Translations under genes and position numbers: made by a program
Notes under the pieces: generated by a model
Told to the model about the DNA's origin: nothing
What the model saw: only the letters and a program-made list of their open reading frames with translations
Database searches by the model: none
Part shown: piece after piece, positions 8,082 through 17,752 of the stretch
Layout: each line of letters starts with the position of its first letter
How positions within the stretch are numbered: position 1 is the first letter of the stretch
Origin: Candidatus Bipolaricaulota bacterium
GTDB lineage: Bacteria > Bipolaricaulota > Bipolaricaulia > Bipolaricaulales > Bipolaricaulaceae
Reading direction: 5' to 3'
Length of the DNA: 64,000 nucleotides
Assembly (NCBI GenBank): GCA_937921255.1
Contig: CAKZSO010000013.1
Span: forward strand, 45,495-109,494

Positions 8082-9856
8082 CCAAGCGGGTTCAGGTAAT
8101 GGTGACCGCGTTCCGGGATGGGTTCCAGTCCGTGTACGGATCGCGTGTCCTATCGCGGGATTTCCTCCCAGCGGTTGAGGCAGCCCGGGAGGCGGGGTTC
8201 ACCCACTTCGAAGCTGGCGGAGGGGCCGCGTTCCAGTCCGCGCTGTTGTACGCAGGGGAGAACCCGTTCGCAGTGATGGACGCGTTCCGCCGCGCTTCGG
8301 GGCCAGAGGCGAACCTTCAGACCCTCGCCCGGGGGGTCAACGTCGTGGGCCTCGAGTCTCAGCCCCGCGACGTGATCCGCCTCCACGCCCAGCTCTTTGC
8401 CCGGCACGGGATGACGACGATCCGCAACTTCGACGCGTTGAACGACGTGGACAACCTCGTGTTCAGCGGAGAGTGCATCGTCGAGGCGGGGCTCCGCCAC
8501 GAGGTCACGGTGACGATGATGGGCCTCCCGCCGGGGTGCAACGGCGCTCACACCCCTGAGTTCTACCTCGGGGTCCTCCAGAGAATCCTCGATGCAGAGG
8601 TCCCGTTCCACTCCGTGTGCTTCAAGGACGCCTCGGGAACCGCCCCGCCGGCCGTGGTCGGGGAGACGATCCACCGCGCGCGGAAGCTCCTCGGACCAAG
8701 CGTCCACCTCCGGTTCCATACCCACGACAGCGCCGGGGCGGCGGTGGCCTGTTACCTGGCCGCGCTCGAGGCGGGCGCGGACGGGGTTGACCTGTCGCTC
8801 GCTCCCGTCTCCGGAGGGACCTGTCAGCCGGACGTGGTCACGATGTGGCACGTTCTGCGCGGGAAGGGCTACGACCTCGGGCTCGACGTCGCCAAGGTCC
8901 TCGAGGTGGAGGAAGTGCTCAAGGAGTGCATGCGGGATTACTTCGTCCCCCCCGAGGCGCGGGCCGTGGAGCCGCTCATCCCGTTCTCCCCAATGCCCGG
9001 AGGGGCTCTGACCGCGAACACCCAGATGATGCGGGACAACGGGACGCTGGATCGCCTGCCGGAGGTCATCGCGGCGATGGGCGAGGTGGTGCGGCGGGGA
9101 GGGTTCGGCACGTCCGTCACCCCCGTGTCCCAGTTCTACTTCCAACAGGCGTACAACAACGTCCTCCTCGGGCCGTGGGCGAAGATCGCCGATGGTTACG
9201 GGAAGATGGTCCTCGGGTACTTCGGCCGGACGCCGGTCCCCCCCGATCCGGAGATCGTCCGCCTGGCCTCCGAGCAGCTGAAGCTGGAGCCAACCACAGC
9301 CCATCCCCTTGAGCTCGACGACGCGGACCCCAAGAAGGGCATCGCCCCGGCCCGGGCGCTCCTCGAGCGCGAACGCCTCCCCGTAACCGACGAGAACGTG
9401 TTCATCGTCGCCACATGCGGGGCAAAGGGCGTAGAGTTCCTCCACGGCCGGGGCAAAATGGTGGTCCGCAAGTCGGAGGAGAAAACCGTGGCCAAGGAAC
9501 CGGCCTCGGAGGCGCTCACCGTCCGCGTCGACGGACAACCGTTCACCGTCGTCCTGCGGGGCGACCAGGCGATCGTGAACGGGATCCGGCACACGTTTTC
9601 CGTGACCGCGGGCGAGGCCCCGGTTGAGGGTCAGGGCGAACGGGGCCAGCCCGTCGCCTCGCCCCTCCCCGGCACCGTCGTCCGCATCGTGGCCCCAGCC
9701 GGGACGCCCGTCGAAACGGGTTCGACCCTTCTCGTCGTTGAGGCGATGAAGATGGAGAACGAGATCAAGTCTCCCCTATCCGGCGTTGTAGCCGAGGTCG
9801 CCGTCTCGACCGGAGACTCCGTTGCCGCCAAGCAGGTCGTGGCCTGGGTGCGGTGA
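8078..9856 (+). CDS. oadA: Oxaloacetate decarboxylase alpha subunit (carboxyltransferase + biotin carrier)
   Basis: Transfers the carboxyl group of oxaloacetate to biotin, giving pyruvate. It has 592 residues. The N-terminal HMGL-like TIM barrel contains FRDGFQS, the catalytic-Lys region FKDASG and the metal-binding [17 protein letters not shown] domain follows ([10 protein letters not shown] ... [12 protein letters not shown]), then an Ala/Pro-rich linker and a C-terminal biotinyl domain with VEAMKMENE, the biotinylated Lys being about residue 558. The same architecture occurs in pyruvate carboxylase subunit B, but flanking oadG and oadB favour the membrane decarboxylase, which drives Na+ export. 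No biotin carboxylase gene is present nearby. Confidence 0.93.
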   Translation: MTKRVQVMVTAFRDGFQSVYGSRVLSRDFLPAVEAAREAGFTHFEAGGGAAFQSALLYAGENPFAVMDAFRRASGPEANLQTLARGVNVVGLESQPRDVIRLHAQLFARHGMTTIRNFDALNDVDNLVFSGECIVEAGLRHEVTVTMMGLPPGCNGAHTPEFYLGVLQRILDAEVPFHSVCFKDASGTAPPAVVGETIHRARKLLGPSVHLRFHTHDSAGAAVACYLAALEAGADGVDLSLAPVSGGTCQPDVVTMWHVLRGKGYDLGLDVAKVLEVEEVLKECMRDYFVPPEARAVEPLIPFSPMPGGALTANTQMMRDNGTLDRLPEVIAAMGEVVRRGGFGTSVTPVSQFYFQQAYNNVLLGPWAKIADGYGKMVLGYFGRTPVPPDPEIVRLASEQLKLEPTTAHPLELDDADPKKGIAPARALLERERLPVTDENVFIVATCGAKGVEFLHGRGKMVVRKSEEKTVAKEPASEALTVRVDGQPFTVVLRGDQAIVNGIRHTFSVTAGEAPVEGQGERGQPVASPLPGTVVRIVAPAGTPVETGSTLLVVEAMKMENEIKSPLSGVVAEVAVSTGDSVAAKQVVAWVR

Positions 9857-9860
9857 AGCC

Positions 9861-10997
9861 GTGGACCTCCTAAGGGGAATCGAGAACCTTCTCCAGTCCA
9901 CCGGGGTCGCCAACCTCACCTGGGGGCAGGCGGTGATGATCGCGGTGGGTCTGGTTCTGATTTGGCTCGCCATCCAGAAGAAGTACGAACCGGCGCTCCT
10001 TCTCCCCATCGGGTTCGCCGGGATCCTCGCCAACATCCCGCTGGCCGGGATCGCGGGGCCCGACGGTATCCTCGGGATCCTGTACGGGTTCGGGATCGAG
10101 ACGGGTTTGTTCCCCCTCCTCATCTTCGTCGGGATCGGAGCGATGACGGACTTCGGCCCGCTGATCGCCCATCCCTCGACCGCCCTCCTTGGAGCAGCGG
10201 CCCAGGTCGGCATCTTCGCCACCCTGATCGGGTCGCTGGCGTTGAGCGAGTGGTGGGGACTCGGGTTCACCGTCCGCGACGCGGCAGCGATCGGGATCAT
10301 CGGCGGGGCCGACGGACCCACCGCGATCTTCCTCGCCGCACGGCTTTCGCCGCGCCTCCTCGGGGCGATCGCGGTCGCCGCCTACTCGTACATGGCGATG
10401 GTCCCCCTCATCCAGCCCCCGATCATGCGCCTCCTCACCACCCCCGGGGAGCGGGCCGTCGAGATGGAGCAGCTTCGGGACGTGTCGAAGCGGGAGAAGA
10501 TCCTGTTCCCGATCGTCGTCCTCGGCCTGTGCGCCCTCCTCCTCCCCGCCGCCACGCCCCTCGTGGGGATGTTCATGTTCGGGAACCTCCTCCGGGAGTC
10601 GGGGGTGGTCGAGCGGCTGTCGCGAACGGCCCAAAATGAGCTCATCAACATCGTGACCATCTTCCTCGGTCTGAGCGTGGGTTCCAAGCTCTCCGCCGAC
10701 CTCTTCCTGCGCGTCGAGACGCTGGGCATCCTCGCCTTAGGGCTCGTGGCGTTCGCGGTGGGAACGGCCGCGGGGGTCCTGATGGCCAAGCTGATGCGGG
10801 GACTGGGGAGGCGGGTGAACCCGCTCATCGGAGCCGCCGGCGTCTCCGCGGTGCCGATGGCGGCGCGCGTGGTGAACAAGCTCGGGTTCGAGGCCAACCC
10901 CCAGAACGCGCTCCTCATGCATGCGATGGGCCCGAACGTGGCCGGCGTCCTCGGCTCCGCCGTCGCGGCGGGCGTCCTCCTGGCGCTCCTGGGCTAG
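9861..10997 (+). CDS. oadB: Na+-pumping decarboxylase beta subunit
   Basis: The membrane subunit that decarboxylates carboxybiotin and exports Na+. It has about 378 residues and many transmembrane helices. The Na+-site motif [13 protein letters not shown] (Asp in GGADGPT), [13 protein letters not shown] in the first half, and the C-terminal [15 protein letters not shown] and [15 protein letters not shown] blocks are all characteristic. I chose the GTG at 9861, 4 bases after the oadA stop, over the track start at 9822, which lies inside oadA. Its stop overlaps the convergent pyrH stop by 4 bases, leaving no room for a terminator. Confidence 0.93.
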   Translation: MDLLRGIENLLQSTGVANLTWGQAVMIAVGLVLIWLAIQKKYEPALLLPIGFAGILANIPLAGIAGPDGILGILYGFGIETGLFPLLIFVGIGAMTDFGPLIAHPSTALLGAAAQVGIFATLIGSLALSEWWGLGFTVRDAAAIGIIGGADGPTAIFLAARLSPRLLGAIAVAAYSYMAMVPLIQPPIMRLLTTPGERAVEMEQLRDVSKREKILFPIVVLGLCALLLPAATPLVGMFMFGNLLRESGVVERLSRTAQNELINIVTIFLGLSVGSKLSADLFLRVETLGILALGLVAFAVGTAAGVLMAKLMRGLGRRVNPLIGAAGVSAVPMAARVVNKLGFEANPQNALLMHAMGPNVAGVLGSAVAAGVLLALLG

Positions 10998-11689
10998 GCG
11001 ATGAGGGAGCCGGTCTCCCCTTGAAGGGCGGCGAGGAGGGCCCCCTTGCCCGCCCGGAAGACAACGATCGGCAGCCCGTGCTCGCCCGCGATTGCCACCG
11101 CCGCCCGGTCCATGACCCGCAGGCCTCGCGCGAGGTACTCGTCGTGGGTGAGGCGAGGTATGCGCTGGGCGTCCGCGACCCGCATCGGATCGGCATCGTA
11201 TACTCCGTCCACCTTCGACCCCTTGACCACAGCGTCGGCGCCCACGGCGAGGGCCCGGACCACCGCCGCGGTGTCCGTGGTCACGAACGGGTTTCCGGTC
11301 CCAGCGGCGAACAGGACCACCTGCCGTGCGTCAAGCGCCGCGCGGGCCCGCCAGGGGTCCACGGCCTCTGCGACCCCCGGGGTGGGGAGGGCGGAGAGGA
11401 GGAGGGTGGGCACTCCCTCCTCCTCGAGCGCGCTGCGCAACGCGACCGCGTTCATCACCGTCGCGAGCATCCCGATCGTGTGCCCAGCGGTGGCCGCCAG
11501 GTGCGTCAGGGCCGAGCCCCGGGCGAGGTTGCCGCCGCCCAGGACCACCCCGACCTCCGCCCCCGCGTCGCGGGCCGCCCGCACTTCACCGGCCACCAAA
11601 CGCAGGCCCCCTCGATCGAGGGGGCCACCGGGTCCCGCGAGGAGCTCGCCGGACAGCTTGGCGATGACGCGCCGGTACCGAAGCTTCAC
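10994..11689 (-). CDS. pyrH: Uridylate kinase (UMP kinase)
   Basis: Phosphorylates UMP to UDP; amino-acid-kinase fold. It has 231 residues with LKLSGE-like [10 protein letters not shown] at the N-terminus, [12 protein letters not shown] (nucleotide site), [23 protein letters not shown] and [11 protein letters not shown]. It is the last gene of rpsB-tsf-pyrH, a classic bacterial order (frr, the usual next gene, is absent here). It overlaps tsf by 4 bases. Confidence 0.95.
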   Translation of the reverse strand: MKLRYRRVIAKLSGELLAGPGGPLDRGGLRLVAGEVRAARDAGAEVGVVLGGGNLARGSALTHLAATAGHTIGMLATVMNAVALRSALEEEGVPTLLLSALPTPGVAEAVDPWRARAALDARQVVLFAAGTGNPFVTTDTAAVVRALAVGADAVVKGSKVDGVYDADPMRVADAQRIPRLTHDEYLARGLRVMDRAAVAIAGEHGLPIVVFRAGKGALLAALQGETGSLIA

Positions 11690-12282
11690 CCCACGCCCAC
11701 CTCAAACCGCACGAACCGCCGGAGGACCACCGGCTCCCCCAGCTTGGCCCCAAGGTCAGCGAGCAGGTCCTCGATCTTCAGCCCTGGGTCGCGGATGTAG
11801 GGCTGTTTCACCAGGCAGTTCTCCTCGTAGAACTTCGCCAGCCGCCCCTCGACGATCTTGTCGACGATCTGCGGGGGCTTCCCCTCCTTCTCGGCCTGTC
11901 GGCGTTGAACCTCCCGTTCCGCGGTCAGGACCTCTGGCGGAACGTCCTCCGGCTTGACCCAACGCGGCTTGGCGGCGGCGATCTGCATCGCCACGTTGCG
12001 GATGAACTCGCGGAACGCCTCGGAGTTCGCCGCGAAATCCGTGGAGGTGTTCACCTCGAGCAGGACCCCCACCTTGCCCGAGTGGTGGACGTAGGCCTCG
12101 ATCCGTCCCTCGTTTGCCTCGCGGGACTGGCTCGCCAGGAACTGCTTGCCCTCCATCCGCAGGAGGACCTTCGCCTTCTCGAGATCCCCCCCCGCCTTGG
12201 CGAGGGCTTCCTTGCAATCAACGATCCCGACCCCGGTGTCCGCCCGCAGGCGCTTCACCAACTCCAGGTTCACGTCCGCCAT
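11686..12282 (-). CDS. tsf: Elongation factor Ts, short form
   Basis: Guanine-nucleotide exchange factor for EF-Tu. It has 198 residues. The N-terminal UBA-like domain (LVKRLRADTGVGIVDCKEAL) contains the EF-Tu contact region. A core with the TDFAANSEAFREF element and a C-terminal NCLVKQPYIRD block follow. This is the short EF-Ts type, as in Thermus and cyanobacteria, about 80-90 residues shorter than the E. coli protein. The track ORF runs back to 13032 only because the frame opposite rpsB happens to be open. The ATG at 12282 overlaps the rpsB stop by one base. Confidence 0.95.
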   Translation of the reverse strand: MADVNLELVKRLRADTGVGIVDCKEALAKAGGDLEKAKVLLRMEGKQFLASQSREANEGRIEAYVHHSGKVGVLLEVNTSTDFAANSEAFREFIRNVAMQIAAAKPRWVKPEDVPPEVLTAEREVQRRQAEKEGKPPQIVDKIVEGRLAKFYEENCLVKQPYIRDPGLKIEDLLADLGAKLGEPVVLRRFVRFEVGVG

Positions 12283-13097
12283 CAGTCCTTCCCTTCCTCG
12301 CCGGTCAACTCCTCCCACATCTCCATGAGGTGGGTCTCCGTCTCCACGTTCAGGATCTCGGGCGTGGGCATCGCCTCGGGCGCACCGGCGTCGGCCGGCG
12401 CCGGCTCGACCTGCAACCCCTCCCGACCCTCGATCACGGCATCGGCAATGCGCGCGGTGATGAGGCGCGTCGATTTGATCGCATCGTCGTTCCCCGGGAT
12501 CGGGTAGTCCACCGTGTCCGGGTCGGAGTCCGTGTCGCAGATGGCGACGATCGGAATCCTGAGAAGGTTCGCCTCCCGCACGGCGTGGATCTCGACGGTG
12601 GGGTCGATCAGGTACACCACGCCCGGCAGGCGGTCGAGGTTTCGCAGCCCGTCCAGGTTGCGGCGGAGGTAGTTGAGCTCCTTCTCCAGCTTGATCCGTT
12701 CCTTGAGCGGGAGGCGCTCGTACTTCCCCTCGGCAAAGTTCCTCTCCAGCTCCAGCATGTGCAGGATGCGCCGCCGGATCACGTCGAAGTTGGTGAGACA
12801 GCCCCCGATCCAGCGTTGGTTTGTGTACGGGCTTCCGCACCGCTTGGCCTCCTCCTCGATCGTGGGCTGAACCTGCCGCTTGGTTCCCACGAACAGAACA
12901 GGCCGGCCCGCCGCGGCCTGGCTGCGGACGAACTCGTAGGCGCGCTCGAACAGGTCCAGGGTCTGCCCGAGATCGATGATGTGAATACCCTTCCGTTCGG
13001 TGTAGATGAAGCGTGCCATCTTGGGGTTCCACTTCCGGGTGCGATGCCCGAAGTGGACCCCCGCTTCCAGGAGATCCTTCATCGAGAGAACTGGCAA
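12282..13097 (-). CDS. rpsB: 30S ribosomal protein S2
   Basis: Small-subunit ribosomal protein. The core is unmistakable: [54 protein letters not shown] and GNDDAIKS. I place the start at the TTG at 13097 ([13 protein letters not shown]). A very strong AGGAGGAGG lies about 5 bases before it, and family members carry a similar short lead before SMxxLLEAG; the ATG at 13082 is the alternative. The C-terminus has an acidic Ala/Pro-rich extension of about 45 residues ([17 protein letters not shown]) beyond the usual fold. Divergent from dnaB. Confidence 0.95.
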   Translation of the reverse strand: MPVLSMKDLLEAGVHFGHRTRKWNPKMARFIYTERKGIHIIDLGQTLDLFERAYEFVRSQAAAGRPVLFVGTKRQVQPTIEEEAKRCGSPYTNQRWIGGCLTNFDVIRRRILHMLELERNFAEGKYERLPLKERIKLEKELNYLRRNLDGLRNLDRLPGVVYLIDPTVEIHAVREANLLRIPIVAICDTDSDPDTVDYPIPGNDDAIKSTRLITARIADAVIEGREGLQVEPAPADAGAPEAMPTPEILNVETETHLMEMWEELTGEEGKD

Positions 13098-13201
13098 ACT
13101 ACCTCCTCCTTGAGCTTCGGTCCGTGGTGATCGGCCAAGTATAGCCCCCCCCTGGGGGCCGGGCAACGCGCCGAGGCTGGCAGGTTCCTTCCCTGCGCGG
13201 G

Positions 13202-13207
13202 TAAGAT
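13202..13207 (+). promoter_or_regulatory. TAAGAT -10 box, leaderless spacing (N6) to dnaB
   Basis: TAAGAT ends exactly 6 bases before the GTG of dnaB, so transcription would begin at or next to the start codon. No Shine-Dalgarno is present in the 6 bases. Confidence 0.6.
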
Positions 13208-13213
13208 CGTCCC

Positions 13214-14587
13214 GTGGCCGACCGAGGAGATGAGGGGATCCTCCACGTCCCGCGGAACCAGGAGGCGGAACAGCTCGTCCTGGGCTCGGCTCTGCTCGAG
13301 CCGGAGGAGGTGGTCCCCACGCTTGCCGACCGGCTCAAGCCCGAGCACTTCTACTTCCGGGCCCACCAGCTCATCTACCGCACCGTCCTCGACCTGTTCG
13401 AGGAGGGAGAGCACGGGGACGTGGTGGCGGTGGCCAACCGGTTGGAGGAGAGGGGCCAGCTCGCCAAGGCCGGCGGCCGCAGCTATCTCGCCGAGCTGAT
13501 CGGCCAGGTCACCACGACCACCGCAGTCGAGCACTACGCGGGGATTATCGAGGAGAAGGCCCTCCGCAGGTGGCTCATCGACGCCGGGGGGCGGGTGTCC
13601 GAGCTCGCCTACCAGGAGGACCTCCCCCTGGAAGGGGTGATGGACCGGGCCGAGGAGGCGGTGTTCGCGATCGCCGAGCGCCGCTCGGCCCCCAGCTTCT
13701 ACCCAATCCGGGACTTCCTGGAAGGGCACCTCGAGATGCTCATGGAGGTCCACAAGGACCCCCACCGCCGGCCGGTGGCGGCCCTGTCCACGGGGTTTGA
13801 GGAGTTCGACGCCTTGACGTCCGGGTTTCGGCGCTCCGACCTGATCGTCCTTGCGGGCCGGCCCGGGACGGGCAAGTCCTCGCTTGCCCTGGGGATCCTC
13901 CGCCACGCCGCGGTTGCCGAGAAAAAGAAGGTGGGCCTGTTCTCGCTCGAAATGACCAAGGAGCAGATTCTGGAGCGCCTCCTGTGCGCGGAAGCCCAGG
14001 TGGACCTCCAGCGGCTGCGGGATGGGTACCTCCCGGCGTCGAAGTGGGGCCTGATCGCCGAGGCCGCGGGCCGCCTCCACGACGCGGTGATCCTCATCGA
14101 CGACGCATCCACCGCCTCCGTCCTCTCGATCAAGGCCAAGGCCCGGCAGATGATGAAGCGCTACGACGGCCTGGACCTCGTGGTGGTGGACTACCTCCAG
14201 CTCGTGGACGCGGGGATCAAGACCGACGTCCGGGAACAGCAGATCGCCTACATCTCGAGGGCCCTCAAGGCCCTCGCCCGCGAGCTCGCGGTCCCCGTGA
14301 TCGCCTGCTCCCAGCTCAACCGGGCCGTCGAGCGGCGGGAGTCGAAGCGGCCCCAGCTCTCCGACCTCCGGGAGTCGGGGGCGATCGAGCAGGACGCTGA
14401 CCTCGTCGTGTTCATCTACCGCCCCGACTACTACGACGACCCCGACCAGACCGGCCCGGTGGCGGAGACGGAAGTGATCATCGCCAAACAGAGAAACGGA
14501 CCGCTGGGGAAGTTCCGGCTCATGTTCCACAAGAGCTCGGCCACGTTCTACTCCCCAGCCCAGCAGGGACAGGTTGTCCCGTTCTAA
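13214..14587 (+). CDS. dnaB: Replicative DNA helicase DnaB
   Basis: Hexameric 5'-3' helicase at the replication fork. It has 457 residues. The N-terminal DnaB domain ([29 protein letters not shown]) is followed by the RecA-like domain with Walker [13 protein letters not shown], the LFSLEM motif, Walker [21 protein letters not shown] and the terminal [14 protein letters not shown] and IIAKQRNGP motifs. The GTG start has a leaderless-type -10 box directly upstream. A gene coding for the glycine-cleavage H protein follows 11 bases later, an unusual operon partner. Confidence 0.96.
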   Translation: MADRGDEGILHVPRNQEAEQLVLGSALLEPEEVVPTLADRLKPEHFYFRAHQLIYRTVLDLFEEGEHGDVVAVANRLEERGQLAKAGGRSYLAELIGQVTTTTAVEHYAGIIEEKALRRWLIDAGGRVSELAYQEDLPLEGVMDRAEEAVFAIAERRSAPSFYPIRDFLEGHLEMLMEVHKDPHRRPVAALSTGFEEFDALTSGFRRSDLIVLAGRPGTGKSSLALGILRHAAVAEKKKVGLFSLEMTKEQILERLLCAEAQVDLQRLRDGYLPASKWGLIAEAAGRLHDAVILIDDASTASVLSIKAKARQMMKRYDGLDLVVVDYLQLVDAGIKTDVREQQIAYISRALKALARELAVPVIACSQLNRAVERRESKRPQLSDLRESGAIEQDADLVVFIYRPDYYDDPDQTGPVAETEVIIAKQRNGPLGKFRLMFHKSSATFYSPAQQGQVVPF

Positions 14588-14598
14588 AAGGAGGAAGG

Positions 14599-14982
14599 TT
14601 GATCCCGAAGGAGCTCAAGTACACCCAAGATCACGAGTGGATACGATTGGAAGGGGATAAGGCCTGGGTGGGCATCACCCACCACGCCCAGGGGCAGCTT
14701 GGGGACATCGTGTTCGTCGAGCTCCCCCCGGTGGGGAAAAGGGTTCAACGCGGGAGCCAGATTGCGACAGTGGAATCGGTGAAGGCGGTGGGGGAGGTGT
14801 TCGCGCCGCTGAGCGGCGAGGTCGTGGAGGTGAACCCCGTCCTCGCAGGCTCCCCCGACCTCGTGAACAAGGACCCCTACGGCCAGGGTTGGCTCTTCGC
14901 CCTCCGGCTGGCCGATCCCCAAGAAGTGGGCGGGCTCCTCGACGCCACCGCTTACGAGGCGTTTGTGGGGAGCGGCGGATGA
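14599..14982 (+). CDS. gcvH: Glycine cleavage system H protein
   Basis: Lipoyl carrier that shuttles the aminomethyl group between P and T proteins. It has 127 residues with YTQDHEWIR at the N-terminus, GDIVFVELPPVG, and the lipoylated Lys in ATVESVKAVGEV (about K62). It starts with TTG at 14599 preceded by a very strong AAGGAGGAAGG, 0-4 bases from the start. It overlaps gcvPA by 4 bases. No gcvT or lipoamide dehydrogenase is present in the window. Confidence 0.95.
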   Translation: MIPKELKYTQDHEWIRLEGDKAWVGITHHAQGQLGDIVFVELPPVGKRVQRGSQIATVESVKAVGEVFAPLSGEVVEVNPVLAGSPDLVNKDPYGQGWLFALRLADPQEVGGLLDATAYEAFVGSGG

Positions 14983-16304
14983 ACCCCTACCTCCCCCACA
15001 CCCCTGACGATATCCGGGAGATGCTGGCCACGGTCGGCGTTCCCGACCTAGACGCCCTGTTCGCGGACATTCCCCCCGAGGTACAGCGCCGCAACCGCCC
15101 GCTGGGCCTCGGGGGCCACGACGAGCAGGCCGTCCACGGGCACTTGACTTCCCTCGCCGAGCGCTCGACCGGCCACCGGCTGGTCCCGTTCCTGGGGGGA
15201 GGGGTCTACGACCACTTCGTCCCGGCCGTGGTCGGTCACATCCTCTCCCGCGCCGAGTTCTACACCGCCTACACCCCCTACCAGCCCGAGGTCTCGCAGG
15301 GAACCCTGACCTGGATGTTCGAGTACCAGACGATGATCTGCGAGCTCACGGGGATGGAGGTGGCCAACGCCTCGATGTACGACGGGGCGACCGCCCTCGC
15401 CGAGGCCGTCCTCATGGCCCATCGAGCGACAGGGGGGAGAACCGTCCTCATCCCCCGCTCGCTCAACCCCCACCTGCGCGAGGTGGTCGCCACCTACGCG
15501 TGGGGAGCCGGCCTCACCGTGGCGGAGGTCCCCTACGACGCGCACGGCCGACTCTCCCTCAACGGGATCCCCCCCAATGCCTGCGCCCTCATCGTGCAAC
15601 AACCGAACGCCCTCGGGGTCCTGGAGGACCTGGCAGGACTCAAGGATCGCCTTGGGAAGGCGTTCCTCATCGCGGCGGCGAATCCGATCGCCCTGGCCGT
15701 GGTCGAGCCCCCGGGCGCGTTCGGGGCCGACGTGGTCGTCGGTGAAGGGCAACCGCTGGGGAACCCCGTTGCGTTCGGCGGTCCGTTGTTGGGGTTCTTC
15801 GCGACACGGATGGAGCACCTGCGGCGGATGCCCGGCCGCGTGTCGGGGCAGACCCATGACCTCGACGGGAAGATTGGGTACGTGATGACCTTCCAGACCC
15901 GCGAGCAACACATCCGGCGCGAGGGGGCAACGTCGAACATCTGCACCAACTCCGCCCTGTGCGCCCTGGCGGCCACGGTGTACCTCGCCGCCCTCGGGCC
16001 GGGAGGGCTGAGGCGGGTGGCGCTCCTCTCCTACGAGCGGGCCCACGCGCTTGCAGATCAAATCGCCACGATCCCCGGCTACAGCCTCGCCTTGGCGGGG
16101 CCGTTCTTCCACGAGTTCGTCGTCCGCTGCGCGAACCCGGAGGCCGCAGTCGAGCGGCTCCGTCGGGAGGGGATCGCCGTCCTCCCCCCCAGCTTCCTCC
16201 ACCCCCTCGGGGTTCGCGACGGGTTCCTCGTCGCCGTGACCGAAAAGCGCACCCCCGAGGAACTGGACCGCTTTGTCTCCGCACTGAGAAGGAAGGACCG
16301 ATGA
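14979..16304 (+). CDS. gcvPA: Glycine dehydrogenase (decarboxylating) subunit 1
   Basis: N-terminal half of the split P protein. It has 441 residues opening with MNPYLPHTPDDIREML, then FLGGGVYDHFVPAVVGHI, YTPYQPEVSQGTLTWMFEYQTMICELTGMEV, NASMYDG and, late, TREQHIRREGATSNICTNSALCAL. I use the ATG at 14979, overlapping gcvH, and not the upstream track start. It forms an alpha2beta2 complex with GcvPB; this subunit lacks the PLP lysine. It overlaps gcvPB by 4 bases. Confidence 0.96.
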   Translation: MNPYLPHTPDDIREMLATVGVPDLDALFADIPPEVQRRNRPLGLGGHDEQAVHGHLTSLAERSTGHRLVPFLGGGVYDHFVPAVVGHILSRAEFYTAYTPYQPEVSQGTLTWMFEYQTMICELTGMEVANASMYDGATALAEAVLMAHRATGGRTVLIPRSLNPHLREVVATYAWGAGLTVAEVPYDAHGRLSLNGIPPNACALIVQQPNALGVLEDLAGLKDRLGKAFLIAAANPIALAVVEPPGAFGADVVVGEGQPLGNPVAFGGPLLGFFATRMEHLRRMPGRVSGQTHDLDGKIGYVMTFQTREQHIRREGATSNICTNSALCALAATVYLAALGPGGLRRVALLSYERAHALADQIATIPGYSLALAGPFFHEFVVRCANPEAAVERLRREGIAVLPPSFLHPLGVRDGFLVAVTEKRTPEELDRFVSALRRKDR

Positions 16305-17743
16305 CCACGATCTACGACCAGGGCAGACCGGGCCGGCGGGCCGTTTCCCTGCCCGAGCCCTCCCACCCGGAAGCAGAGATCCTGGACTCCATCCCGACCG
16401 ACCTCCGCCGGCGGACGCCGCCCCGGCTGCCCGAGGTGTCCCAGCCCGAGCTCATCCGCCACTACACCGCCTTGTCCCGGATGAACTACGGGGTGGACAC
16501 AGGGTTCTACCCGTTGGGCTCGTGCACGATGAAGCACAACCCCAGGCTCCACGAAGACCTCGCCCGGCTGCCGGGGTTTGCGGGGCTCCACCCCCTCCTC
16601 CCCGCCGAAGAGTGCCAGGGCGCGCTCGCCCTGCTCTGGGAGATGGGCGAGTACCTAAAGGGGATCACCGGAATGCCGGGGATCACCCTCCAGCCCGCGG
16701 CCGGGGCCCACGGGGAGCTGACGGGAATGCTCCTCTTTAAGAAGTGGCTCGAGGACCGCGGCGAGCTCGGGGCGCGCACGAAGATCCTCCTCCCCGACTC
16801 CGCGCACGGGACGAACCCTGCATCCGCAGCGATGGTCGGGTTCTCGGTCGTCTCCATCCCCTCCGACCGCCGGGGGATGGTCGACCTCAACGCCCTAAAG
16901 CAGGCTCTGGGCCCCGACGTGGCGGGGATCATGCTCACCGTGCCCAACACCCTGGGGATCTTCGAGGAGGATATCCTCACGATCACCCAGCTCGTCCACA
17001 ACGCGGGCGGGCTGTGCTACTTCGACGGGGCAAACCTCAACGCCTACCTCGGCCGGGCCCGGCCGGGAGACATGGGGGCCGATGTGTTCCACATCAACCT
17101 CCACAAGACCTTCTCCACCCCCCACGGCGGGGGCGGACCCGGAGCGGGACCAGTGACCGTGTCCGAGGCGCTCGTTCCCTACCTCCCCGTGCCGGGGATC
17201 GCCCGCGGAGAAGAAGCGTACCATCTCGATTGGAACAAGCCGAAGACGATCGGGCGGGTCCACCCCTACTTCGGGAACGTGCTCGTGATCGTGCGCGCCC
17301 TCGCCTACCTCCTCACCTTGGGCGACGCCGGGATGCGCGAGGTGTCCGGCGGGGCGGTGCTCGCCGCCAACTACCTCAAGGCGAAGCTCAAGGGCACGTA
17401 CAAGCTCCCCTACGACCGGCTCGTCAAGCACGAGTTCGTCCTCTCCGGCGAAGGGCTGGGCCATGGGCTACGAACGCTCGACGTTGCCAAGCGGCTGATG
17501 GACTACGGGTTCCATCCCCCGACGGTCTACTTCCCGCTCATCGTCAAGGAGGCCCTGATGATCGAGCCCACCGAGACCGAGCCGCGGGAGACCCTCGACG
17601 CGTTCGCCTCTGCGCTCGTTGCCATCGCCGCCGAGGCCCGGGAGAGGCCGGAGCTCCTCCGCGAGGCGCCCCACACGGCCCCAGTCCGCCGGCTCGACGA
17701 AGCCAATGCGGTGCGGGAACCCAAGCTCAGGCTGGACCTGTAG
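16301..17743 (+). CDS. gcvPB: Glycine dehydrogenase (decarboxylating) subunit 2
   Basis: PLP-bearing half of the P protein: decarboxylates glycine and loads the aminomethyl group onto GcvH. It has 480 residues. Diagnostic blocks are NYGVDTGFYPLGSCTMKHNP, LQPAAGAHGELTGML, DSAHGTNPASAAM, and the PLP lysine in HINLHKTFSTPHGGGGPG (about K269). The track ORF begins too early at 15959; ATG 16301 overlaps the gcvPA stop. It is the last gene of the dnaB/gcv cluster and converges on the glmM pseudogene remnant with no clear terminator. Confidence 0.96.
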   Translation: MTTIYDQGRPGRRAVSLPEPSHPEAEILDSIPTDLRRRTPPRLPEVSQPELIRHYTALSRMNYGVDTGFYPLGSCTMKHNPRLHEDLARLPGFAGLHPLLPAEECQGALALLWEMGEYLKGITGMPGITLQPAAGAHGELTGMLLFKKWLEDRGELGARTKILLPDSAHGTNPASAAMVGFSVVSIPSDRRGMVDLNALKQALGPDVAGIMLTVPNTLGIFEEDILTITQLVHNAGGLCYFDGANLNAYLGRARPGDMGADVFHINLHKTFSTPHGGGGPGAGPVTVSEALVPYLPVPGIARGEEAYHLDWNKPKTIGRVHPYFGNVLVIVRALAYLLTLGDAGMREVSGGAVLAANYLKAKLKGTYKLPYDRLVKHEFVLSGEGLGHGLRTLDVAKRLMDYGFHPPTVYFPLIVKEALMIEPTETEPRETLDAFASALVAIAAEARERPELLREAPHTAPVRRLDEANAVREPKLRLDL

Positions 17744-17752
17744 GAACCCCGC

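Noticed and set aside
11686-13032. A 448-aa fusion of EF-Ts with an N-terminal extension
   Set aside because: The first about 250 residues are the wrong frame of rpsB. EF-Ts begins at 12282 where it overlaps the rpsB stop.
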